Part shown: in pieces, positions 55,741-64,000 of the stretch
How positions within the stretch are numbered: position 1 is the stretch's first letter
Layout of the letters: each line of letters opens with the position of its first letter
Assembly: GCA_003225315.1 (NCBI GenBank)
Contig: QHZD01000023.1
Location: forward strand, 1 to 64,000
Direction: 5' to 3'
DNA length: 64,000 nt
From: Acidobacteriota bacterium
Lineage (GTDB): Bacteria; Acidobacteriota; Terriglobia; Acidiferrales; UBA7541
Notes under the pieces: model-generated
What the model was told of the DNA's origin: nothing
What the model saw: only the letters and a program-made list of their open reading frames with translations
Databases searched by the model: none
Made by a program: the position numbers and the translations under genes

Positions 55741-57711
55741 ATGAGCTACCGCCGCCTGTTCCTGCTCGCTTTGCTACTGGCCGTTTTGGGCGCCGTGCGC
55801 CCCACTCATCCCGTAAGTGCCGGCGACGAATGGCAGCCTATCTCGCAGGAAGAGTTAAAGATGGCCAGCGAGCCGAAAGCGCCAGGGGCTCCCGCGGTCT
55901 ATCTGTACCGCCAGGTGGACCGGGACGACAACACCCACACGCCGCACGAATACAATTACGCGAGAATCAAGATTCTTACGGAAGAAGGCCGAAAGTACGC
56001 CGACGTAGAGATTCCTTTCTTCAAGGAAGAGGGAGACATCCACGGCATCAAGGCCCGGACAATCCGACCGGATGGCTCGATCGTGAACTTCGAGGGGAAA
56101 GCTTTCGACAAGACCATTGTGAAGGCGAAGGGCGTAAAATTCCTGGCGAAAACCTTCACTTTGCCGGATGTGCAAGTGGGCAGCATCATTGAGTATCACT
56201 ACACTTATGACTTGCACGAAGGTTACGTTTACAACTCCCGATGGATTCTTAGCGAAGAGCTTTTTACTAAACGCGGCAAATTCAGCCTGAAACCAAACTC
56301 GGATTTTGCTCTTCGCTGGAGCTGGCCGGCCGGTCTGCCGGCGGGAACCGCCGCACCGAAGGATGAAGGAGGTTACGTCCGCCTGGAGTCACAGAATATT
56401 CCTGCATTTCAGATTGAAGACTACATGCCGGCGCAGAACGAACTGAAATTTCGCGTGGATTTCGTTTACAGCGACGGTATTCCGGAAAAAGAGCCGGACA
56501 AATTCTGGAAGAAAGAAGGGAAGAAGCTGAACGACAGGGTGGAGAGTTTTACCGGAAAGCGCAAAGCGATGGAGGAGGCTGTGGCGGAAATCGTCGCGCC
56601 GAGCGACACGCCGGAAGTGAAACTGGGGAAGATCTACGCGAAAGTGCAAAAGCTGCGAAATACTTCCTGGGAGGCGGAGAAGACCGAGCAGGAGCAAAAG
56701 CGCGAAAAGCAGAAAGAAATAAATAACGTAGAGGATCTGTGGAAGCGGGGTTACGGAGATGGCCGCCAGATCAACTGGCTGTTTCTGGCGTTGGCGAGAG
56801 CAGCAGGATTCGAGGCGTACTCCGTGTACATTTCGTCGCGCAGCGAGTATTTCTTCAAGCCGCAGATAATGAACGCGTTCGAATTGAACGGTGACGTAGT
56901 GCTGGTGAAGTTGAACGGGAAGGACACGTACTGCGATCCGGCAACGGCGTTTGCTCCGTTTGGATTGCTCTCGTGGCCCGAAACCGGAGTAATGGGATTG
57001 CGACTCGACAAAGAGGGCGGAAGCTGGGTGACCACGACGCTGCCGCCGAGTTCCGATTCGCGAATCGAGCGGAAAGCCGACTTGAAATTGACGGAGACTG
57101 GAGCGCTGGAGGGAAAGTTGACAGTCACGTTTTCCGGGCTGGAAGCGCTCTGGCGGAGAATCGAAGAGCGGAACGAAGATGCGACCAACCGGAAGAAGTT
57201 TCTCGAGGATCAGGTGAAGGAATACATCCCTGTGGGAATCGACGTGGATTTGGCAAACCAGCCGGATTGGGGGAGTTCGACTCCGACACTGGTTGCCGAG
57301 TTCGATCTGAAAGTTCCCGGCTGGGTTTCGGGAGCGGGGCGGCGGGCGCTCGTGCCCGTGGGGCTCTTCAGCGCGCCCGAAAAGCATGCATTCGAACATG
57401 CCGGTCGCGTTCACCCGATCTATTTTTCTTATCCATCAACAAAAATCGATGATGTGACGATCGACCTGCCGCTGGGCTGGCAAGTGAGCAGCCTGCCGCC
57501 GGTACAGGGGCTCGACGCTAAGGCCGCTCTGTACAGCCTGAAAGCGGAAGACAACAAAGGCACACTTCACGTAACACGACGGCTGAATATGGATTTGTTA
57601 ATGCTCGATCAGAAACTTTATCCGACGCTCAGGAATTTCTTTCAAGTTGTGAGGACGGGAGATGAGCAACAGATTGTGTTGCAGCCCGGCGCGTCGGCTG
57701 CGAGTAGGTAA
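55741..57711 (+). CDS. DUF3857/transglutaminase-like exported protein, catalytically degenerate
   Basis: A 656-aa protein from the ATG at 55741, 7 nt after GGGAG; an upstream frame start lacks a signal. A signal peptide (RLFLLALLLAVLGAV) precedes a DUF3857 domain (about 30-240). The transglutaminase-like core is about 280-410. At the active site the usual Cys is Gly341 (RGYGDGRQINWL), the His position in AFELNGDVVLVKL is lost, and only Asp399 in YCDPATAF remains. The protein therefore cannot act as a thiol enzyme. It is followed with 1 bp spacing by a paralogue with the full triad, so a pseudoenzyme partner is likely. Confidence 0.85.
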   Translation: MSYRRLFLLALLLAVLGAVRPTHPVSAGDEWQPISQEELKMASEPKAPGAPAVYLYRQVDRDDNTHTPHEYNYARIKILTEEGRKYADVEIPFFKEEGDIHGIKARTIRPDGSIVNFEGKAFDKTIVKAKGVKFLAKTFTLPDVQVGSIIEYHYTYDLHEGYVYNSRWILSEELFTKRGKFSLKPNSDFALRWSWPAGLPAGTAAPKDEGGYVRLESQNIPAFQIEDYMPAQNELKFRVDFVYSDGIPEKEPDKFWKKEGKKLNDRVESFTGKRKAMEEAVAEIVAPSDTPEVKLGKIYAKVQKLRNTSWEAEKTEQEQKREKQKEINNVEDLWKRGYGDGRQINWLFLALARAAGFEAYSVYISSRSEYFFKPQIMNAFELNGDVVLVKLNGKDTYCDPATAFAPFGLLSWPETGVMGLRLDKEGGSWVTTTLPPSSDSRIERKADLKLTETGALEGKLTVTFSGLEALWRRIEERNEDATNRKKFLEDQVKEYIPVGIDVDLANQPDWGSSTPTLVAEFDLKVPGWVSGAGRRALVPVGLFSAPEKHAFEHAGRVHPIYFSYPSTKIDDVTIDLPLGWQVSSLPPVQGLDAKAALYSLKAEDNKGTLHVTRRLNMDLLMLDQKLYPTLRNFFQVVRTGDEQQIVLQPGASAASR

Positions 57712-57712
57712 A

Positions 57713-59701
57713 ATGTGGCGCGTACTGCTTTGTTTTGCATTAGTTGTGATGGGCTGTCTTGCAGGTGTGCCGCCGTGTGCGGCGGGAGACGCTCCCGCTT
57801 GGATGCACGCGCTCGTTAGTGCGCCCTTGCCGGCGCACGATGAGAAGACAGACGCGGTGCTGCTCTATTCCGAGCGAATCGTAACGGTACAATCCGCGGA
57901 CAAATTCAAAATTACTGTTCGCGAAGCCTACAAGATTCTGCGCCCGGGCGGCCGCGAGTATGGCACCGTGACAGTCTCGTACAACTCCCATTCAAAGATC
58001 ACCGGCTTGCGCGGATGGTGCATTCCCGCGCAGGGCAAAGACTACGAAGTGAAAGATAAAGAGGCCGTAGAAATCTCGCTGCCAAAAGTGGACGGCAGCG
58101 AACTTGTCTCCGATGTAAAAGACAAACTCCTGCGCATCCCCGCTGCAGACGTGGGGAACATCGTGGGATACGAGTACGAGAAGGAATTACAGCCCTTTGT
58201 CTTGCAGGACGTATGGCGTTTTCAGGAAGCGAACCCCGTGCGGGAAGCGCACTATACGTTGCAGCTCCCGGCAGGCTGGGAATACAAAGCCACGTGGATG
58301 AATTATCCGGAAGTGAAACCGGCGCAATCGGGAAACCAGTCACAATGGATCGTGAGCGACATTAAGGGGATCAAGCACGAAGACAGTATGCCGCCCTGGC
58401 AAGGCGTGGCCGGCCAGATGATCGTTTCATTTTTTCCGTCAGGAGGTTCCGCGCAAAACCAGGGATTTCAGAACTGGAAGCAAATGGGGATTTGGTACCA
58501 GGGGCTGACCAGCGGACGGCGGGATGCTTCTCCGGAACTGAAACAAAAGGCGGCGTCGCTGACGGCTTCCGCGAGCACTCCAGCCGCGAAGATGAAGGCC
58601 CTTGGAGAGTTTGCGCAGCGGGATATCCGTTACGTAGCGATTGAGTTGGGGATCGGAGGGTGGCAACCGCATCCGGCCGCGGAAGTGTTCGCGCACCATT
58701 ACGGTGACTGCAAGGACAAAGCAACACTGATGGGAGCGATGCTGCACGAGATCGGCATCGATTCGTATTACGTGGTCATTAATTCCGAGCGTGGTTCCGT
58801 TACACCTGAGACGCCGGCTCACATGGGCGGATTCGATCACGTCATCGTTGCCATCAAACTGCCTGATGGAGTCAGCGAGGGCTCGCTCGTTGCCACAGCC
58901 GCGCACCCGAAGCTCGGCAAGATCTTGTTCTTTGACCCGACGGACGAATTGACTCCCTTTGGACAGCTTAGTGGCGCGCTGCAAGCGAATTACGGACTGC
59001 TGGTGACACCGGATGGCGGCGAGTTGATTGCGCTTCCGGAATTGCCGCCAGCCATGAACGGAATTCAGAGGACCGCCAAGCTTAACTTGAGCGCCACTGG
59101 GACGTTGAGCGGCGAAGTGCAGGAGACGCGCGTGGGCGACCGTGCCTGGTCCCAGCGATGGGCTCTGCGAACAGTGACAAAAGATACCGACAGGATCAAG
59201 CCGATTGAGACACTGCTCTCGCATTCGCTCGCAACTTTCCAAATTACGAAGGCGAGTGTCGGCAACCTGCAACTCACAGACCAGCCGTTTTTGTACAATT
59301 ACTCGGTGGTGGCCCAGAATTATGCAAAGCCGGCGGGAAACTTGTTGCTGGTTCGCCCCCGCTTCGTTGGCAACAAGTCGAGTGATCTGCTGGAAACAAA
59401 AGAGCCGCGAAAATATCCCGTCGAGTTTGACGGGCCATCGCGGGACTCGGACAGCTTTGAAATCACGCTGCCGGCAGGTTACGAGGTCGACGATTTGCCG
59501 CCGCCGGTGAACGCGGACTACAGTTTCGCGAGCTATCACAGCAAGACGGAAGTGAATGGAAACACCTTGAAGTACACGCGGACGTTTGAGGTAAAGGAGT
59601 TAAGCGTGCCGCTGAGCAAAGTCGAGGATTTGAAAAAACTTTATCGCATCATCGCAAGTGACGAACGTAATACCGCGGTGCTAAAACCCGCGGCTCACTG
59701 A
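57713..59701 (+). CDS. DUF3857/transglutaminase-like exported protein with intact catalytic triad
   Basis: A 662-aa paralogue of the preceding gene. The ATG at 57713 follows AGGTAAA, and the previous stop ends at 57711, so translation is coupled. A signal peptide (VLLCFALVVMGCLAGVPPCAAG) is present. DUF3857 occupies about 40-240. The papain-like transglutaminase domain has Cys333 in HHYGDCKDKATLMGAML, His376 in GGFDHVIVAIKL and Asp408 in ILFFDPTDE, a full triad. The C-terminal third is beta-rich. Related proteins are common in Bacteroidota and Acidobacteriota; their substrates are unknown. The stop is 7 bp inside the convergent DoxX gene. Confidence 0.88.
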   Translation: MWRVLLCFALVVMGCLAGVPPCAAGDAPAWMHALVSAPLPAHDEKTDAVLLYSERIVTVQSADKFKITVREAYKILRPGGREYGTVTVSYNSHSKITGLRGWCIPAQGKDYEVKDKEAVEISLPKVDGSELVSDVKDKLLRIPAADVGNIVGYEYEKELQPFVLQDVWRFQEANPVREAHYTLQLPAGWEYKATWMNYPEVKPAQSGNQSQWIVSDIKGIKHEDSMPPWQGVAGQMIVSFFPSGGSAQNQGFQNWKQMGIWYQGLTSGRRDASPELKQKAASLTASASTPAAKMKALGEFAQRDIRYVAIELGIGGWQPHPAAEVFAHHYGDCKDKATLMGAMLHEIGIDSYYVVINSERGSVTPETPAHMGGFDHVIVAIKLPDGVSEGSLVATAAHPKLGKILFFDPTDELTPFGQLSGALQANYGLLVTPDGGELIALPELPPAMNGIQRTAKLNLSATGTLSGEVQETRVGDRAWSQRWALRTVTKDTDRIKPIETLLSHSLATFQITKASVGNLQLTDQPFLYNYSVVAQNYAKPAGNLLLVRPRFVGNKSSDLLETKEPRKYPVEFDGPSRDSDSFEITLPAGYEVDDLPPPVNADYSFASYHSKTEVNGNTLKYTRTFEVKELSVPLSKVEDLKKLYRIIASDERNTAVLKPAAH

Positions 59702-60210
59702 TTTTCACTCGCGCCAGCGCCCGCATGATTTTTTCGCAGGGCTTTCACCGACCAGACGGAATCCGCGTGTCCCATCAGAAACGCGGCGAAACAGAGCGCA
59801 AATACCGAATGGCTGAGGCTCGCGCCGAAGTATTGCCAGAAGGCCGCTCCCGCGCCGGGGTAGTCCGAAGAGAAGAGCAGCGTGAGCATGAAAATCAGAC
59901 CGCAGAGACTTGCGGAGCGGACGAAGACGCCGAGAACGAGCGCGGTCCCGATTGCTAATTCGCCATAAGCTACCAGGAAGGCGATGGCAGTGGCGTGTGG
60001 AAGAACGAAGCCGCGCAGAATGGGCGCCATGAAGGGGTAAGTTCCGCCTTCGAGGAACTTGTTGATCCAGAATTGAAAGCCGCCGTGAAGAGTAAATGCA
60101 GTGCCGAAAACTTTGTACTGACCGAAGATCAGGAAAAAAATCCCTACGCCGATGCGGAGCATAGCAAGCGCATAGTTATTGCGGGCGCTGGAATCCGAAC
60201 CAAGATTCAT
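59695..60210 (-). CDS. DoxX-family membrane protein
   Basis: A 171-aa integral membrane protein with four helices at about 13-32, 68-90, 97-115 and 130-150. It matches the DoxX/SURF4-like family: ALAMLRIGVGIFFLIFGQYK at the start and AYGELAIGTALVLGVFVRSA in the middle. Members are linked to quinone or thiosulfate oxidation or to membrane redox complexes, but most are uncharacterised. It is the last gene of a tight minus-strand operon: YqeY, an unknown protein and this one, with gaps of 21 and 13 nt. It overlaps the end of the DUF3857 gene by 7 bp. Confidence 0.87.
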   Translation of the reverse strand: MNLGSDSSARNNYALAMLRIGVGIFFLIFGQYKVFGTAFTLHGGFQFWINKFLEGGTYPFMAPILRGFVLPHATAIAFLVAYGELAIGTALVLGVFVRSASLCGLIFMLTLLFSSDYPGAGAAFWQYFGASLSHSVFALCFAAFLMGHADSVWSVKALRKNHAGAGASENQ

Positions 60211-60223
60211 CGCTACTCCGATC

Positions 60224-60862
60224 CTATGGCGGAGCTTGCTCTCTGGCGGAGTTCGCCCGAGGAATGAAGAATAGTATCGCCGCGGGAGGCTGTAAGGCAG
60301 CCAGTTTTTTGCGAAGAGCGCGCGGCGAAGCGTCCAGCATTTGTTTCATCAGCGAGGCAGCCACTTCAAAGGAGAGATGGACGCGAAAGACATCGGCGCG
60401 TTCCGCGTGAGAATATTTTTCGTAGCGAGGAGTTGAGTCTTTCGCCGCAGTGAGCAGGATCTCCCAGGGACTTTGCTTTTGAAACAATTTCTTCGCTGAC
60501 GCCTCGTCGCGCGCAAGGCCAACCAGAGATCGCTGTGCGCCGCCACCTATTTCGAGAGAGACTGAAGTGACCTGGGCAGAGTTGAACGGGCGCGCGGGAT
60601 CGTCATCCGGAAAACGAGCGAGAAGTCCGGCGACTTCGATTTCGTTGGAAGCGAAACCGTCCCACCAGTAGCGATGACCGTTGTAGACGACAGTGCCCGC
60701 GCGGAAGATTTGCTGCACGCGGGCGGCGTTTTTGCCCGTCACGCTGACTACCATATCCGCGAGTTCGGCAAGGCGAAACGTTTGCTTCACAACCGGCCGC
60801 ACTGTGACATAGCCGGCGTCTTCTTCCGTGAAGCGCAACGCGATGTTTTCAGGGAGCGGCAT
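60224..60862 (-). CDS. Conserved-looking hypothetical protein in the YqeY-DoxX operon
   Basis: A 212-aa soluble protein with no family I recognise. It has no signal peptide or membrane segment. Seen features are a mixed alpha/beta first half (PENIALRFTEEDAGYVTVRP, MVVSVTGKNAARVQQIFRAG, GHRYWWDGFASNEIEV), a middle of ASAKKLFQKQSPWEILL, and a helical, basic C-terminus (SPRALRKKLAALQPPAAILF). Codon use resembles its neighbours. The tight spacing (13 and 21 nt) with the flanking genes supports a real gene and co-expression. The YWW cluster near residue 65 could be a ligand pocket, which is speculation. Confidence 0.65.
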   Translation of the reverse strand: MPLPENIALRFTEEDAGYVTVRPVVKQTFRLAELADMVVSVTGKNAARVQQIFRAGTVVYNGHRYWWDGFASNEIEVAGLLARFPDDDPARPFNSAQVTSVSLEIGGGAQRSLVGLARDEASAKKLFQKQSPWEILLTAAKDSTPRYEKYSHAERADVFRVHLSFEVAASLMKQMLDASPRALRKKLAALQPPAAILFFIPRANSAREQAPP

Positions 60863-60883
60863 GCGGAAGGAATGATGCGAAGC

Positions 60884-61339
60884 TCAGCCGAGTTTCGAGA
60901 GGCGGTCGCGCACGCGATCGCTGAGAACCTTGCCGTCAACGGTCTTGCCTTCGAGGGCGGCCTTCGCGGCTTTCACAACCGCGCCCATTTGCTTGATGGA
61001 ATTCGCGCGGGATTCGGAGATGGCCTTGGCGATTGCTGCGTCCATTTCGGCTTCGCTCGCGCCCGCGGGCAGATACGATTCGATAATGGCGAGCTCCTTG
61101 GTTTCTTTGCCCGCGAGTTCCGGGCGGTTGCCCTTGGTGAACTGCTCGATCGATTCCTTGCGCTGTTTTACAAGCGTTTGGAGAATCTGAATGGACTCGG
61201 CGTCGTCGAGGGCGCGTATTTTTTCGACTTCTTTGTGCTTGATGGCCGCTTTGATCCCCCGCAGGACGCTGAGGCGCAGCTCATCTTTGGCACGCATGGC
61301 GTCGACCAGGTCTTTCTGAATTTTTTCCGCAAGACTCAT
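60884..61339 (-). CDS. yqeY: GatB/YqeY domain protein
   Basis: A 151-aa protein from the ATG at 61339, which follows GAGGAGAAGCC; a start 18 nt upstream would have no RBS. SLAEKIQKDLVDAMRAKDEL, RLSVLRGIKAAIKHKEVEK and LPAGASEAEMDAAIAKAI are typical of the YqeY family. The C-terminal helical tail is shared with the GatB subunit of the amidotransferase that corrects Glu-tRNA(Gln) and Asp-tRNA(Asn), so RNA or tRNA binding is likely. It stands first in the operon with the unknown gene and the DoxX gene. It often lies near rpsU in other genomes; here it does not. Confidence 0.93.
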   Translation of the reverse strand: MSLAEKIQKDLVDAMRAKDELRLSVLRGIKAAIKHKEVEKIRALDDAESIQILQTLVKQRKESIEQFTKGNRPELAGKETKELAIIESYLPAGASEAEMDAAIAKAISESRANSIKQMGAVVKAAKAALEGKTVDGKVLSDRVRDRLSKLG

Positions 61340-61678
61340 CGGCTTCTCCTCGTTCACCGACTATAGCAGAGGGCGGGCCGGCACCGGCAAACACCGAAAG
61401 CGGTCACTCATGTGCAGGGCCAGCATCCTCAACTTCAAGCCTTCCAGGAATCTCCTCACACACCGGATAAACCACCGACCCTCCATTCAGGTAAATCCCT
61501 TATTGGCCGGTGGAAGGTGCGTGGCAGAATCGGCCAAGCAACGAGGGTCCGCATCCTCCAGCCCACCGAGGCCTCGTTTTTAAGGCTCTACAGTTTTCCG
61601 TTTTCCGGTCCCCGCTCTTCCGCCCTCCTCTCCGGCCCAGGGTTCCGAAACGGAAGGAACTTCGTGCCGGGGTGTGAA
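61340..61678. other. Divergent intergenic region, YqeY and the repeat lipoprotein
   Basis: About 340 bp. It must hold the promoters of the minus-strand operon and of the lipoprotein. I see no confident -35/-10 pair, no riboswitch and no gene. Confidence 0.4.
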
Positions 61679-64000
61679 ATGAAAAAGGCATATCTGCTCT
61701 TGCAGTGCGCCTTGCCGATTCTCGCTGGATGCGCGGCCAACTCGACGCCGGCACCCGCGCCCACGCCCGTTTCCGTCCTTGTCACGCCCTCAAGCACAAC
61801 TGTAGCTCCCGGCACTTCGGCGCAGCTTACGGCATCCGTCACAGGCGATTCGGCCGGTAAGGGAGTCAGCTGGACCGTGACATGCTCCACGCAGCAGTGC
61901 GGGAGCGTCTCTCCCGCGTCAACACCCAGTGGCGTACCCACGACATACACGGCACCGAGCCCACCTTCGACCAGTTTGACGGTGACCATCACAGCCGCTT
62001 CAGTCGCGGACGGATCTAAGGCGGCATCGGCAATCATTACGGTCCCGGCCATCCAGGTCGCAATCAATCCAGCCAGCGTAAGTGTTGCCACCCTCGGCAC
62101 TCAACAATTCACCGCCACAGTCATGAACGACCCAAACAACAAGGGCGTGAGCTGGTCACTGACGCAGGGCGGGGCCAACTGCTCACCGGGCTGCGGGACC
62201 ATCGCACCGGCAACGACTCCCAGTGGGAACGCGGCGACATACACCGCGCCGTCAACCGTCCCGCGGAACCCGAATGTCACGGTTGTCACAACATCCATGG
62301 CCAATACGGCAGTATCCGCCACCGCGACGATCACGGTCACGACGGGAGTGGGAGTGTCGGTTTCACCGGGGGCGGCGAATGTCAGCGTGAACGCAACGCA
62401 GCAATTCACCGCGACGGTGACAAATGACCCGAGCAACAAAGGAGTGAATTGGACGCTGTCGCAAAGTGGGACGCCGTGCTCTCCGGGTTGCGGAACGATT
62501 AGTCCGGCAAGCACGGCGAGCGGCGCGGCCACGACTTATACGGCACCGTCAGCGGTGCCAATCCCGGCGCAGGTGACGGTTTCTGCGATCTCAGTAGCAG
62601 ACATCACAAAGTCCGCGACGGCCACAGTGACCGTTTTGCCCCCCATTGCTGTCTCCATCTCGCCGACGACTGCGAATGTCAGTGTGAACGCAATGCAGCA
62701 ATTCACGGCGACGGTGACGAATGACCCGAACAACAAGGGCGTGAGTTGGACGCTGACGCAGAGTGGGACACCGTGTTCACCGGGTTGCGGAACGATTAGC
62801 CCCGTAAACACCGCGAGCGGTGCAGCAACAACTTATACAGCGCCGTCTGTGGTGCCGGCGAATCCGAATGTAACAATCGTAGCGACGTCTGTGGCGAATA
62901 CGGCCGTATCCGCGACTGCAGCAGTTACGGTGACGCCGGGAGTGGGAGTGTCGGTTTCCCCGGCCACCGCTAATGTCAATGCGAACGCGACGCAGCAATT
63001 CACGGCGACGGTAACGAACGATCCAAGCAGCAGGGGCGTGAGTTGGACACTGACGCAGGGGGGAGCAGTGTGCTCGCCCGGCTGTGGCACGATCGCGCCG
63101 GCGACGACCGCGAGCGGTAGTCCGGCCAGCTACACGGCGCCGTCCACTATTCCGGCGAATCCAAATGTTACGGTCGTGGCGACATCGGTAGCGGATACGA
63201 CAAAGTCCGCGACCGCGGCCGTTACGGTCACTGCGGCAGTGGGAGTGTCGGTTTCACCGGCGACAGCCAGTGTCGGTGTGACAGGCACTCAGCAATTCAC
63301 CGCGACGGTAACAAATGACCCAAGCAACAAGGGTGTGAGTTGGACTCTGATGCAGAGCGCGACACCGTGCTCGCCGGGTTGCGGAACGATTAGTCCGGTA
63401 AACACGGGGAGCGGCGTAGCCACGACTTATACAGCACCGTCTGCAGTGCCAACCCCGGCGCAGGTGACGGTTACTGCGACCTCGGTTGCGGACACAACAA
63501 AATTCGCGGCGGCCACAGTTACAGTTGCGCCTCCTATCGGTGTCACCGTTTCCCCATCGAGCGCGAGTGTCAGCGTGAACGCAACGCAGCAATTCACCGC
63601 GACGGTGACGAATGATCCGAGCAACAAGGGCGTGAATTGGACGCTGACGCAGAGCGGGATACCGTGCTCGCCGGGATGCGGAACGATTACTCCTGCAAGC
63701 ACGGCAAGCGGCGCAGCCACAACCTACACGGCGCCGTCTGCGGTACCAAGCCCCGCCCAGATAACGATTAATGCGATCTCAGTAGCAGACACCACAAAGT
63801 CCGCGACGGCCACAGTGACCGTCATGCCCCCCATTGCTGTCTCGGTTTCGCCGACGACGGCGAACGTCACGGTGAACACAACGCAGCAATTTACGGCGGC
63901 GGTGACGAATGATCCGAGCAACAAGGGCGTCAACTGGACCCTGACGCAGGGCGGGACACCATGCTCACCAAGTTGCGGAACCATTGCACCGGCAACGACT
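61679..64000 (+). CDS. Ig-like repeat lipoprotein, C-terminally cut by the window edge
   Basis: A plus-strand reading frame that begins at the ATG at 61679, after GGGGTG, and stays open for all 774 codons to the window end. It has no stop within the window and is easily missed because antisense frames are also open. The N-terminus MKKAYLLLQCALPILAGCAA is a lipoprotein signal with lipobox LAGC, so the cysteine near residue 18 is lipidated. A divergent domain (about 30-130) is followed by repeats of 99 residues, each with a QQFTATVTNDPSNKGV core, WTLTQ, a Cys pair in CSPGCGTI, and TYTAPS. These are Big/Ig-like beta-sandwich domains. It is likely a long surface stalk or adhesin. Confidence 0.85.
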   Translation, partial: MKKAYLLLQCALPILAGCAANSTPAPAPTPVSVLVTPSSTTVAPGTSAQLTASVTGDSAGKGVSWTVTCSTQQCGSVSPASTPSGVPTTYTAPSPPSTSLTVTITAASVADGSKAASAIITVPAIQVAINPASVSVATLGTQQFTATVMNDPNNKGVSWSLTQGGANCSPGCGTIAPATTPSGNAATYTAPSTVPRNPNVTVVTTSMANTAVSATATITVTTGVGVSVSPGAANVSVNATQQFTATVTNDPSNKGVNWTLSQSGTPCSPGCGTISPASTASGAATTYTAPSAVPIPAQVTVSAISVADITKSATATVTVLPPIAVSISPTTANVSVNAMQQFTATVTNDPNNKGVSWTLTQSGTPCSPGCGTISPVNTASGAATTYTAPSVVPANPNVTIVATSVANTAVSATAAVTVTPGVGVSVSPATANVNANATQQFTATVTNDPSSRGVSWTLTQGGAVCSPGCGTIAPATTASGSPASYTAPSTIPANPNVTVVATSVADTTKSATAAVTVTAAVGVSVSPATASVGVTGTQQFTATVTNDPSNKGVSWTLMQSATPCSPGCGTISPVNTGSGVATTYTAPSAVPTPAQVTVTATSVADTTKFAAATVTVAPPIGVTVSPSSASVSVNATQQFTATVTNDPSNKGVNWTLTQSGIPCSPGCGTITPASTASGAATTYTAPSAVPSPAQITINAISVADTTKSATATVTVMPPIAVSVSPTTANVTVNTTQQFTAAVTNDPSNKGVNWTLTQGGTPCSPSCGTIAPATT
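62102..64000 (+). repeat. Tandem 297-bp coding repeats (99-aa Ig-like units)
   Basis: The CAR-CAA-TTY codons that open each unit fall at 62102, 62399, 62696, 62993, 63290, 63587 and 63884, exactly 297 bp apart each time. This gives six full units and part of a seventh. The array leaves the window. Units differ at the third codon position and in a loop that reads either NPNV or PAQV, so they are not identical copies. Confidence 0.93.

Noticed and set aside
56389-59539. Minus-strand frames of 341 and 366 codons opposite the DUF3857 genes
   Set aside because: Shadows without start signals or family motifs.
61588-63984. Many minus-strand open frames with Val/Pro-rich repeated protein sequences
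   Set aside because: They are antisense to the plus-strand Ig-repeat lipoprotein, which has a start, lipobox and continuous frame.
62102-64000. Regular direct repeats resembling a CRISPR array at first sight
   Set aside because: The 297-bp unit is fully coding, in frame and without spacers; no cas genes.

Overview
The window looks like chromosomal DNA from an acidobacterium (Acidobacteriota, probably class Terriglobia). The evidence is family content. There is an Oar-type TonB receptor with a carboxypeptidase-regulatory N-domain, a VWFA-related protein of the acidobacterial type, several CRTAC1 (FG-GAP plus ASPIC/UnbV) proteins, paired DUF3857 proteins, an Ig-repeat lipoprotein and moderately GC-rich DNA. 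No genus is claimed. I see no intact transposase, integrase, phage gene, CRISPR array or rRNA.

Layout. 0.3-13.6 kb: a LacI-type regulator, then a same-strand run of secreted proteins: a large FG-GAP/ASPIC/redoxin/TPR fusion, a TPR protein, a small membrane protein and two CRTAC1 propellers. A TPR protein faces them. At 14.05 kb lies tRNA-Ile(CAT), followed by a TonB-dependent receptor. 18.2-23 kb: KDPG aldolase and KDG kinase (minus) and a secreted GH31 glycosidase. LacI regulator, TonB receptor, GH31 and KDG catabolism together suggest sugar or uronate use. 23-28.5 kb: an IorB-type molybdenum hydroxylase subunit divergent from a guanine-deaminase-like enzyme, a methyltransferase/DinB pair and an esterase. 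28.5-33.3 kb: a minus-strand cluster of three amide-bond-forming ligase folds (YbdK/GCS2, ATP-grasp, circularly permuted ATP-grasp) plus an M29-like aminopeptidase. This is the best candidate here for an undescribed pathway.

33.5-51.9 kb is mostly housekeeping: a zinc ribbon, rpsU with a hairpin over its ribosome-binding site, glgC, a PIN toxin-antitoxin pair, eno, a TlpA remnant cut off just after its CxxC, GNAT, an M28 peptidase, a PPOX protein, a class V aminotransferase, a HAD phosphatase, gpmI, a D-2-hydroxyacid dehydrogenase, a VWFA protein, an M20 peptidase and pyk. The last three glycolytic steps (gpmI, eno, pyk) therefore all lie within 15 kb, though not as one operon.

51.9-64 kb: an AT-rich intergenic block, a rhomboid protease, an OPT transporter, two tandem DUF3857/transglutaminase-like proteins (the first lacks the catalytic Cys and His, the second keeps the triad), and a minus-strand DoxX/unknown/YqeY operon. 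The window ends inside a plus-strand lipoprotein made of Ig-like repeats with an exact 297-bp period. That gene has no stop in the window and is masked by antisense open frames.

Starts were chosen by ribosome-binding site and family N-terminus. Several genes appear to use GTG or TTG. Functional calls rest on recognised motifs, not on database searches.
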